A DNA stretch of 11,522 nucleotides from Flavobacterium sp. Lineage in GTDB: Bacteria > Bacteroidota > Bacteroidia > Flavobacteriales > Flavobacteriaceae. The translations under genes and the position numbers were made by a program. Below the pieces are notes generated by a model. It was given only the letters and a program-made list of their open reading frames with translations, did not search any database and was not told the origin of the DNA. Positions 1 to 6,305 of the stretch are shown here, one piece after another (the stretch's first letter is position 1; each line of letters starts with the position of its first letter). The stretch covers positions 1 to 11,522 of the forward strand of contig SEBM01000069.1 of NCBI GenBank assembly GCA_004296145.1, in the 5' to 3' direction.

Positions 1-1
1 A

Positions 2-136
2 GATGAGTGTCATGAAGACACTAAGTTAATTTTTATTAACAACTGTTTACTTTTTCACCCAAAAAAAGCTTCCCCAAAAGCTGTTGATGAAAAACTGATT
101 AACCAAATGCTCATTAAAATAAGGAAACTGAATTAA
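2..136 (+). CDS. possible 3' end of an upstream gene (partial, truncated by window edge)
   Basis: Frame 2 is open from the window edge to a TAA at 134-136 and encodes 44 residues ending in KLINQMLIKIRKLN. The tail looks like an amphipathic basic helix, a common kind of C-terminus. The other two plus-strand frames hit stops early (TGA at 4-6; TAA in frame 3 near 27-29). The stop lies 21 nt before the histidine kinase start, and I see no -7 promoter element in that gap, so this gene could be co-transcribed with the kinase. I do not recognise the family. In DNA this AT-rich a 44-codon open stretch can also arise by chance, so the call is tentative. Confidence 0.4.
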   Translation, partial: DECHEDTKLIFINNCLLFHPKKASPKAVDEKLINQMLIKIRKLN

Positions 137-157
137 TAACCTACAAATCAAAAAATT

Positions 158-1567
158 ATGTCTAAGGGCCAAATTTTAAAGAATTTACGTTTTCCAAATG
201 TTTTCATTTTATTGTTAATTGTATTTATTTCCTGTGCTCTGTTAATTTGTATTAATTTTTTTACGATCAAAATCTTATCTGCCAACAGAGCCTACGTTAA
301 TGGTGAATCACATTACTCAAAAGGTCAAAAAGATGCTTCACGACATCTTCTCACCTATCTCTATACAAAAGATCAAAATCAATGGAAATTATATGAAGAA
401 GAATTACGGGTTCCGCAAGGCGACGGCACTGCCAGAGTAACCCTTTTAAAAGTAGGCGACAATGCAATTGCCAGAAAAGCATTGCTTGTTGGGCGCAATC
501 ATCGGGAAGATTTGGACGATCTTGTTTGGTTGTTTGTAAATTTTCGGCAGGTTTCTTTTTTAGCAAAAGCCATACACGAATGGGAACAGGGAGATCGGTT
601 AATTTTTAAGTTATTTATTATTGGACAACAAATTGATGCTAAAATCAAACACAACATATTAACACCCGAAGATCAACAAATATTTCTTCAGAAGATTAGT
701 GTTATTAGCGATAAGCTAACTATTAACGAACGTAATTTTTCTAATACTCTCGGAGAAGGAACCCGAAAAATAAAAGACTTACTTATGATTACAAATATCT
801 TTTTTATTTTAATTATCGTATGCAGCGTTTGCCTCTATTATTCTATAATGGTCAAAAGGCTAATTGTTTCTAAAAAAGAAATTGAGGTTAAAAATGAAAA
901 TCTAATTTTGGTCAATCACGAACTGGATCGCTTTGTCTACAGCGCATCACATGATTTGAGATCTCCAATAACATCTTTAAAAGGTCTTATCGAAATTACA
1001 CAATTAGAAGACGATGTTTCTCAGATCAGGGATTATCTTACCTTAATGCATCAAAGTCTTGCAAAACAAGATCAGTTTTTGAGCGATATTATTGATTATT
1101 CTAAAAACAAACGAAAACAGATTATTATAGAACCTGTAAGCCTTCTGGAATTATTTGATGAAGCTATATCGCAATTAATGCATATTGAAAATGCCAACCG
1201 AATTGAAATCAAAAAAGAACTATTGATCGATAAGATTCAAAGTGATGGTCTCCGATTAAAAATCATCATTTTCAACTTACTTTCAAATGCGATTAAATAT
1301 GCTGATTGCAGTAAAAAGGAGATGTTTATCTCAATTAAAACTTATATCGCAGATGGTTTTAATAAAATTGAGATTTCAGATAATGGAATTGGGATTAAAG
1401 ATGAATTTAAAGAACATATTTTTGAAATGTATTTTGGAACTAACAAAAATAAAGGTTCCGGATTAGGCCTTTATATTGTAAAAGAAGCAGTAGAAAACAT
1501 TAAAGGAAATATTCATGTCTCTTCTGAAAATAATATTGGAAGTAAATTTATTGTAACAATCCCGTAG
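158..1567 (+). CDS. membrane-bound sensor histidine kinase
   Basis: This is an inner-membrane sensor kinase of 469 residues. It should autophosphorylate a histidine and pass the phosphate to a receiver, most simply the protein encoded 2 nt downstream. Seen in the sequence: a first transmembrane segment at about residues 13-37, an extracytoplasmic region at about 38-207, a second transmembrane segment at about 208-230, a short linker with coiled-coil character, then a HisKA dimerisation domain with H-box SASHDLRSPI (His265). The HATPase domain follows, with N-box FNLLSNAIKYA (Asn373, Asn377), G1 box DNGIGI (408-413) and G2 box GSGLGL (433-438). All kinase motifs look intact. There is no HAMP, PAS or receiver domain. 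The extracytoplasmic part is predicted helical and carries a conserved-looking WLFVNFRQVSFLAKAIHEWE stretch (124-143); the ligand is unknown. The ATG at 158 is chosen because it directly precedes a normal N-terminal membrane anchor. Confidence 0.93.
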   Translation: MSKGQILKNLRFPNVFILLLIVFISCALLICINFFTIKILSANRAYVNGESHYSKGQKDASRHLLTYLYTKDQNQWKLYEEELRVPQGDGTARVTLLKVGDNAIARKALLVGRNHREDLDDLVWLFVNFRQVSFLAKAIHEWEQGDRLIFKLFIIGQQIDAKIKHNILTPEDQQIFLQKISVISDKLTINERNFSNTLGEGTRKIKDLLMITNIFFILIIVCSVCLYYSIMVKRLIVSKKEIEVKNENLILVNHELDRFVYSASHDLRSPITSLKGLIEITQLEDDVSQIRDYLTLMHQSLAKQDQFLSDIIDYSKNKRKQIIIEPVSLLELFDEAISQLMHIENANRIEIKKELLIDKIQSDGLRLKIIIFNLLSNAIKYADCSKKEMFISIKTYIADGFNKIEISDNGIGIKDEFKEHIFEMYFGTNKNKGSGLGLYIVKEAVENIKGNIHVSSENNIGSKFIVTIP

Positions 1568-1569
1568 CT

Positions 1570-1965
1570 ATGGAATCTAAAACTGCATTTTTGTTAATAG
1601 AAGATAATCTTATCGATCAGCTTGTCACTAAACAATTATTGACAAAAGTGCTGCATGTGACTGAGATAAACATTACTAATAATGGAATGGAAGGGATTCA
1701 GTGGCTAAACAGCCATCAGGACATCAATCAGTCTCTGATTATTCTGCTTGACATTCAAATGCCGATTATGAATGGCTTTGAATTTCTCAATGCATATGAG
1801 AAATTAAACGAAGACTTTAAAAAAGCAAATCAGATTTTTGTACTCTCCTCTACTTTAGATGGCGATGAAATTAGCCGAATAAAAGAAACAAATTGTGTCG
1901 CAGGTTTTTTAAACAAACCTTTGCCAATTGAAGACTTCAAGAAAGCCATTCACTTTACTTCATAA
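1570..1965 (+). CDS. stand-alone response regulator receiver protein (CheY-like)
   Basis: This is a 131-residue single receiver domain with no DNA-binding or enzymatic output domain. The expected receiver residues are present: acidic pair Glu11-Asp12, phospho-acceptor Asp61 in LLDIQMPIMNGFEFL, Ser93/Ser94 in the switch position after beta-4, and Lys116 in the NKPL motif at the end of beta-5. It starts 2 nt after the kinase stop codon, so the two genes are almost certainly co-transcribed and translationally coupled, and the proteins are likely cognate partners. Without an output domain it must act by protein contact, for example in a phosphorelay or by binding a target. Flagellar chemotaxis is an unlikely role, because flavobacteria generally lack flagella (family knowledge). 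Its stop codon is only 17 nt from the stop of the convergent cell-wall hydrolase gene. Confidence 0.93.
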   Translation: MESKTAFLLIEDNLIDQLVTKQLLTKVLHVTEINITNNGMEGIQWLNSHQDINQSLIILLDIQMPIMNGFEFLNAYEKLNEDFKKANQIFVLSSTLDGDEISRIKETNCVAGFLNKPLPIEDFKKAIHFTS

Positions 1966-1982
1966 AATTATTGATTGAAATA

Positions 1983-3134
1983 TTATTGCAAGACACGATT
2001 TACCTGCGAAAAAGATCTTTGATAGTAAGGTTCTTTTGTTGAAGAAATCATAACACCTCCATGAGTTGAAGAGTGTACAAATTTAATTTCTCCATCGGCA
2101 GCTTCAACTACCATTCCTACGTGATTTATATGGCGTCTTCCATTAGTTTTGAAGAAAATCAGGTCGCCTTTTTGAGCTTCAGTTGAAGCTACTTTTGTTC
2201 CTATGCGGGATTGTTCTATTGAACTTCTTGGGAGCTTTATATCAAAATTTCCAAAAGTACAGAACATTAATCCAGAGCAGTCAAAACCAGCTTTTGTAGT
2301 ACCTCCGGAACGGTAACGTGTTCCTATATTTCCTGTGGCACTTGTAATAATCTGATCGATCAAATCGGAATAATTACCGTTGTAAACAAATGTTGAATCT
2401 TTTTTAACTACTGTATTATCTGCTATTTGAGATTCAGAACCAAAAGTTTCATTTAATAAAGGCTGAGGAGTACTTACTGCATTTACTGCATCTGCTTTTT
2501 CTTTGGTTGTCTTTATTTTCAAGACATATCCAACCGGAAGTTTTGCTTTTATTTGCGGATTTTGGCGTTCTAATTCTTTTACCGTTATTCCGTATCTTTT
2601 TGCAATTGCGTATTTTGTCTCTTTCGGCTGGACTTCCACAGCAATTTCAACATCGGTAGAAGCAATTATTTCAGGATTTTCAGTTTCAGGATTTTTAGAA
2701 GTATTTTCAGAACTTGCAACTGTATTATTTGAAGGAATAATTATTTGCTGACCAATTTTTAATCCTTCTGTTTCAAGCGTTGGATTGGCATTCTTAAGAT
2801 CATCAACAGAAACATTATATTTTTTTGAGATTCCCCACAGGGTTTCTTTTTGCAAAACTTCATGAGAACCAGCTGGAGTTGTGTTTACAGCTACTGAATT
2901 TGCTTTTTCGTCAGCAGCTTTTTTATTTTTATTGGGAATAAGGAGAACGGAATTTAACTTTAGGATTTTTGGTGCATTTGGATTAGCATCTGCAATATCT
3001 TTTGCTTTTACACCATATTTTTTTGCAATAACAGTTAGGTTGTCTCCTTGCGAAATTTTATGCTTAATGAAATTTTCCTGAGCAAAAGCTCCAAAGCTTA
3101 AAAAAAACAATAATACTATTAACTTATTAACCAT
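1983..3134 (-). CDS. secreted LysM / NlpC-P60 peptidoglycan endopeptidase
   Basis: Predicted to be a 383-residue exported cell-wall hydrolase that binds peptidoglycan through LysM domains and cuts stem-peptide bonds with a cysteine peptidase domain. From the start chosen here, a signal peptide covers residues 1-18 (MVNKLIVLLFFLSFGAFA, cleaved before Q19). LysM domains follow at about 23-67, 90-134 and 165-208; the third is the most divergent. Between them are N/T/E-rich linkers. The NlpC/P60 domain is at about 255-383, with catalytic Cys286 in FDCSGLM, His338 in INHVGMV and a likely third residue His354 in FVHSSTH. The domain looks complete. An in-frame ATG at 3162-3164 would add 10 residues (MFFSSIKLRS) before the signal peptide; I prefer the start at 3134 because it gives a conventional signal-peptide n-region. 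The gene is divergent from the Kelch genes and convergent with the receiver gene. A hydrolase for growth or division is the likely role; the exact bond is not determinable here. Confidence 0.92.
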   Translation of the reverse strand: MVNKLIVLLFFLSFGAFAQENFIKHKISQGDNLTVIAKKYGVKAKDIADANPNAPKILKLNSVLLIPNKNKKAADEKANSVAVNTTPAGSHEVLQKETLWGISKKYNVSVDDLKNANPTLETEGLKIGQQIIIPSNNTVASSENTSKNPETENPEIIASTDVEIAVEVQPKETKYAIAKRYGITVKELERQNPQIKAKLPVGYVLKIKTTKEKADAVNAVSTPQPLLNETFGSESQIADNTVVKKDSTFVYNGNYSDLIDQIITSATGNIGTRYRSGGTTKAGFDCSGLMFCTFGNFDIKLPRSSIEQSRIGTKVASTEAQKGDLIFFKTNGRRHINHVGMVVEAADGEIKFVHSSTHGGVMISSTKEPYYQRSFSQVNRVLQ

Positions 3135-3354
3135 ACTTCTTAACTTTATTGAAGAGAAAAACAATAAAGTTTATCTCTAAATAACTATTCGATTTTGGGG
3201 GCGTGGCGAATTTAATTTTTTTAAGTAATAAAAACACGTTTTTTAACAACTATTTTTTACAAGCTAAGAATTTACGGCATAAATTTTGTGCCAATATTGT
3301 GAATTTCAATTCGTAATGAATAGAATTTTTTAACCACTAAAACCAAAACAAATT
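3135..3354. promoter_or_regulatory. divergent intergenic region, presumed promoters for the hydrolase and the first Kelch gene
   Basis: This gap of about 220 nt separates two divergently transcribed genes, so it should contain a promoter for each. No exact TAnnTTTG -7 element is visible in either direction. The nearest plus-strand match is TAAATTTTG at 3280-3288, one base too long between TA and TTTG. A GC-rich patch (GGGGGCGTGGCGAA, 3197-3210) stands out against very AT-rich surroundings and is bounded by ATTCG (3187-3191) and CGAAT (3207-3211). A five-codon ATG-to-TAA mini-frame lies at 3316-3333. The promoter inference rests on gene orientation, not on a convincing motif. Confidence 0.35.
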
Positions 3355-4734
3355 TTGAAAAAACTACTCTACGCTATCATCTTATTACCGTTTATTACGA
3401 ATGCACAAACAATAAATGGAATCGTTAAATCTCAAACAACTAATTTACCAATCGAAGATGCAAACATATATGCATTAAGAACTCAAACGGGAACTATAAC
3501 CAATAATAGCGGAGAGTTTTCATTAAACAAATTGCAAGCAAACGATACGCTACAGGTATCACATATTGGCTACATTACAACAAAAATTGCAATTACTGAT
3601 TTTAAAACATCAAACTTTTTAATTTCACTTAAAGAAGATATCGAAACTCTTAATAATGTTGAGATAACAAATCGTCAGGTAAAACTAAAATCCAAACTTG
3701 ATTTTGCTAAGCTTGAATCTTTAAATAAAGTTCTTTATTCTTTTGGCTCGGCAGTAATAAATAACAAAATTTATATCGCTGGCGGCAACAGCAGTGACGA
3801 AGAAAATGCACTAAACATTTTAAAGGAAAGAAGCATAAGTTCTGACAACGATCCTAACTTCCAAAAGAAATATTTACAATTACTTCAAATGCAAGTAGCC
3901 AAAAGATTTTATAGCGAAGACTTGCTTATTTATGACCCAAAAACAGATACATGGGAAAAATCAAATGTAAAATTCAAAAGGAGAGCTTATCACAATGTAA
4001 ATTATTACAACAACACGTTGTATGTTTTAGGGGGAAAAAGAGTGTCCACAAATCAAAAATTTGAATATTTAGAAAACGAAATTGAAGTATTTGACCTTAA
4101 TAAAAATACAATTACAATTGACAAAACCAATCCTCATACAGCTGCAGACTTTGCTTCTTTTGTCTATAAAGACAACATTATCGTTATGGGCGGTTCTATA
4201 AAAAGCACTGAAAGAGGACAAAAAACATTTACCGACAAAGTACATATGTACAATATCACTTCAGGATTATGGTATGAGTTAGAAAAAATGCCAGCTGCCA
4301 AAGAAGTAAAAGGAGTTTTGATTGGCGATAAAATTTTTACCATTGGAAATAATGATAACAAAAGCTTATCTGAGATTCAGAGTTTTGATTTAACAAATGA
4401 AACTTGGAAAAACGAAGCGACTTTAATTTCTCACCTAGAAAATCCAGCAATTGCCTACAATTCTAATGATATTTACCTTTTTGAAGATGGAAAACTGTCA
4501 ATTTACAACACAAAATCAAAGCAAATTAAAGAATACTTTGTTGATCTTCAATTAAGAGCTGCTACTATGCATTTTTTAAATAACAAATTGTACATCATAG
4601 GAGGCTATTCATTCGGCTCATTCATGAAGATTCCTTCATCAAAAGTGTACAGTATTTCTATTGACGAATTTGACAATACCGCACCAAACCGCATTAGAGT
4701 TTTATCAGAAAATATTGTAGCTAAAGTCAATTAA
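3355..4734 (+). CDS. exported CarboxypepD_reg-like plus Kelch-repeat propeller protein, first of two paralogues
   Basis: This 459-residue exported protein has no recognised enzymatic site. A signal peptide covers about residues 1-17 (MKKLLYAIILLPFITNA, cleaved before Q18). Residues about 19-100 match the CarboxypepD_reg-like beta-sandwich pattern (INGIVKS..., LPIEDANIYAL, GTITNNSGEFSL, DTLQVSHIGY), a module best known at the N-terminus of TonB-dependent receptors. Residues about 127-435 form roughly six Kelch-type blades, with LY/IY-x-x-GG cores at 139-144, 222-227, 275-280, 327-331, 373-377 and 412-417, and blade-closing segments such as TDTWEK and SGLWYEL. There is no C-terminal type IX sorting domain and no lipobox Cys. 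The start is TTG (3355-3357): an in-frame TAA lies at 3331-3333 and the next in-frame ATG is near codon 179, so only TTG preserves the signal peptide. Likely role: extracytoplasmic binding or scaffold protein; partner unknown. Confidence 0.88.
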   Translation: MKKLLYAIILLPFITNAQTINGIVKSQTTNLPIEDANIYALRTQTGTITNNSGEFSLNKLQANDTLQVSHIGYITTKIAITDFKTSNFLISLKEDIETLNNVEITNRQVKLKSKLDFAKLESLNKVLYSFGSAVINNKIYIAGGNSSDEENALNILKERSISSDNDPNFQKKYLQLLQMQVAKRFYSEDLLIYDPKTDTWEKSNVKFKRRAYHNVNYYNNTLYVLGGKRVSTNQKFEYLENEIEVFDLNKNTITIDKTNPHTAADFASFVYKDNIIVMGGSIKSTERGQKTFTDKVHMYNITSGLWYELEKMPAAKEVKGVLIGDKIFTIGNNDNKSLSEIQSFDLTNETWKNEATLISHLENPAIAYNSNDIYLFEDGKLSIYNTKSKQIKEYFVDLQLRAATMHFLNNKLYIIGGYSFGSFMKIPSSKVYSISIDEFDNTAPNRIRVLSENIVAKVN

Positions 4735-4826
4735 TATTTAAATTTTAGATAGTTTATAGAAGAATCAACAAAACATCAAACTATATATTTTGAAATAGAA
4801 TTCTAAGCAAATAAAACCTACTTATT

Positions 4827-6224
4827 GTGAAAAAACTACTCTATATTATTGTTTTAATTCCTTTTTTTTCAAATGCGCAAACTATAAACGGAATTGTTAA
4901 ATCCCTAACTACTAATTTACCGATAGAGGATGTTAACATCTATGCATTACGCACTCAAATTGGAACTTTAACCAATGAGAAAGGAGAGTTTTTATTGAAT
5001 AATAAAACAAAACCTAATGATACTCTTCAAATTTCTCACATCGGATATATCACAACAAAAATCGCAATTATAGATTTAAAAAAATCAAACTATATTATTT
5101 CGTTGGAAGAAGATATTGAAACTTTAAAAAATGTAAATATCACCGATAATAGATGGTCAAAATTAAAATCTAAACTTGATTTCACAAAACTGTCTTCTCT
5201 AGAGTACGGCATTTATTCTTTCGGTTCCGTAGCAGCAAATGGCAAAATTTATGTTGTTGGAGGTGATGGAAGCGACCAATGGAACGTCTTAACTAACATT
5301 AAATCAAAAAACATAGGTGCTGACCCTACCAGATTTAGTGATCCTGGTTATGCAAATAAATATCTGCAAGAAGTAGGAAGCAATGGAGAAAATATCTTTT
5401 ACAAGGGCAATCTATTTATTTATGATACGAAAACAGATTTGTGGGAGAAACCGAATCAAACCTTTAAAAAAAGAGCTTATCATAATGTAAATTTCTATAA
5501 TAATACCCTTTATGTTGTGGGTGGCAAAAGAACACCAATCAATAAAAAACGCGAATATTTGGATAATGAAATTGAAGTTTTTGACCTTAATACAAATACG
5601 CTTGCAATTGACAAAACCAACCCGCATAAGGCCATAAACTTTGCTTCTTTCACTTATAAGGACAACATCATTGTTATGGGTGGCTCAATAAGATCGACTG
5701 AAAGCGGTATGAAAACTTTTACTGACAAGGTACATTTTTACAATTTAACTTCTGGCTTATGGTATGAATTAGCAAAAATGCCAGTAGCTCAAGAAGTGAA
5801 AGGCGTTTTGATTGGCGATAAAATTTTCACAATTGGCAATACCGACAGCAGAGGTTTTTCTGAGATTCAGAGTTTTGATTTAACAAATGAAAACTGGAAA
5901 CAAGAAGCAGCATTACTTTGCCGTCTCGAAAACCCCGCAGTTACATACAACGACGACACTATTTATATGTTTGAAGATGGAAAACTGTTCATATACAATA
6001 TAAAATCAAAACTAATTAAAGAATACTCTATTAATCTTGAACTAAAATCTGCTGCAATGCATTTTAGTAATGAAAAATTATACATCATTGGAGGATATGA
6101 TTTTACCAATTACTACACATCTCCTTCATCAAAAGTATACAGCATCTCTCTTGATGAATTTGATACTACAAGACCTTACCGAATTAGAGTTTTATCACAG
6201 AATGTTGTAGCTAAAACAAACTAA
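4827..6224 (+). CDS. exported CarboxypepD_reg-like plus Kelch-repeat propeller protein, second paralogue
   Basis: This 465-residue protein is collinear with its neighbour upstream and by eye about two thirds identical to it. The parts are a signal peptide at 1-17 (ending FFSNA before Q18), a CarboxypepD_reg-like domain at about 19-102, and about six Kelch-type blades from 129 to 441 (GG cores at 145-146, 232-233, 285-286 and 422-423). It differs mainly in the first-blade loop (147-195), which is longer and richer in G, N and D than the same loop in the first copy. The start is GTG (4827-4829): an in-frame TAA lies at 4812-4814 and the next in-frame ATG is near codon 284, so GTG is the only start that keeps the signal peptide. 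The 92-nt gap from the first gene holds no GC-rich terminator, so the two are probably co-transcribed. A strong terminator follows 25 nt after the stop. Function is not known. Confidence 0.88.
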   Translation: MKKLLYIIVLIPFFSNAQTINGIVKSLTTNLPIEDVNIYALRTQIGTLTNEKGEFLLNNKTKPNDTLQISHIGYITTKIAIIDLKKSNYIISLEEDIETLKNVNITDNRWSKLKSKLDFTKLSSLEYGIYSFGSVAANGKIYVVGGDGSDQWNVLTNIKSKNIGADPTRFSDPGYANKYLQEVGSNGENIFYKGNLFIYDTKTDLWEKPNQTFKKRAYHNVNFYNNTLYVVGGKRTPINKKREYLDNEIEVFDLNTNTLAIDKTNPHKAINFASFTYKDNIIVMGGSIRSTESGMKTFTDKVHFYNLTSGLWYELAKMPVAQEVKGVLIGDKIFTIGNTDSRGFSEIQSFDLTNENWKQEAALLCRLENPAVTYNDDTIYMFEDGKLFIYNIKSKLIKEYSINLELKSAAMHFSNEKLYIIGGYDFTNYYTSPSSKVYSISLDEFDTTRPYRIRVLSQNVVAKTN

Positions 6225-6249
6225 TCAAATTGGGTACTATCAAAAAAAA

Positions 6250-6281
6250 CAAAAACGCTCTGTTTTCACAGAGCGTTTTTG
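6250..6281. terminator. bidirectional intrinsic terminator between convergent genes
   Basis: A perfect 14-bp inverted repeat, CAAAAACGCTCTGT (6250-6263) and ACAGAGCGTTTTTG (6268-6281), encloses a 4-nt loop (TTTC on plus, GAAA on minus). The stem carries its own A/T tract, giving TTTTT at the end on the plus strand and TTTTTG plus a further eight T on the minus strand. It lies 25 nt after the stop of the second Kelch gene and 24 nt after the stop of the aconitase gene, so it can terminate both. The longer U tract and the GAAA loop suggest it works at least as well for the minus-strand transcript. Confidence 0.93.
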
Positions 6282-6305
6282 TTATCATATAATCGAATCT
6301 TAAAA

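Larger units (their letters stand above)
3355..6224 (+). repeat. tandem gene duplication (two Kelch paralogues, direct orientation)
   Basis: The two reading frames align end to end apart from small indels and one divergent loop, so they arose by tandem duplication. Conservation is uneven: a 34-nt stretch is identical at 4369-4402 and 5859-5892, and another near-identical stretch lies around GGCGATAAAATTTT (4324-4337 and 5814-5827). The blade-1 loop (3787-3918 and 5265-5411) cannot be aligned confidently. The non-coding flanks of the two copies are not obviously similar, and no insertion-sequence remnants or target duplications are visible, so the duplication does not look recent. Confidence 0.85.

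Noticed and set aside
6..22. AGTGTC / GACACT hairpin followed by a T-rich stretch
   Set aside because: The stem is only 6 bp, the U tract is interrupted, and the site lies inside an open frame that continues to 136.
68..82. AGCTT / AAGCT hairpin with a T tract on the minus strand
   Set aside because: A 5-bp stem is too weak for an intrinsic terminator, and no minus-strand gene ends there within the window.
3162..3164. Upstream ATG as start of the LysM/NlpC protein
   Set aside because: It would add ten residues (MFFSSIKLRS) in front of a complete signal peptide that already begins at the ATG at 3132-3134. Not excluded, but less likely.
3231..3244. Symmetric AAAAAC-AC-GTTTTT as a hairpin
   Set aside because: The 2-nt centre cannot form an RNA loop without losing pairs, and the remaining A/T pairs are too weak; it is probably chance in AT-rich DNA.
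3280..3288. TAAATTTTG as the -7 element of the first Kelch gene
   Set aside because: It has one base too many between TA and TTTG and there is no TTG at the -33 distance. Similar off-by-one matches occur at 4784-4792 and on the minus strand at 8615-8623; T-rich DNA yields these easily.
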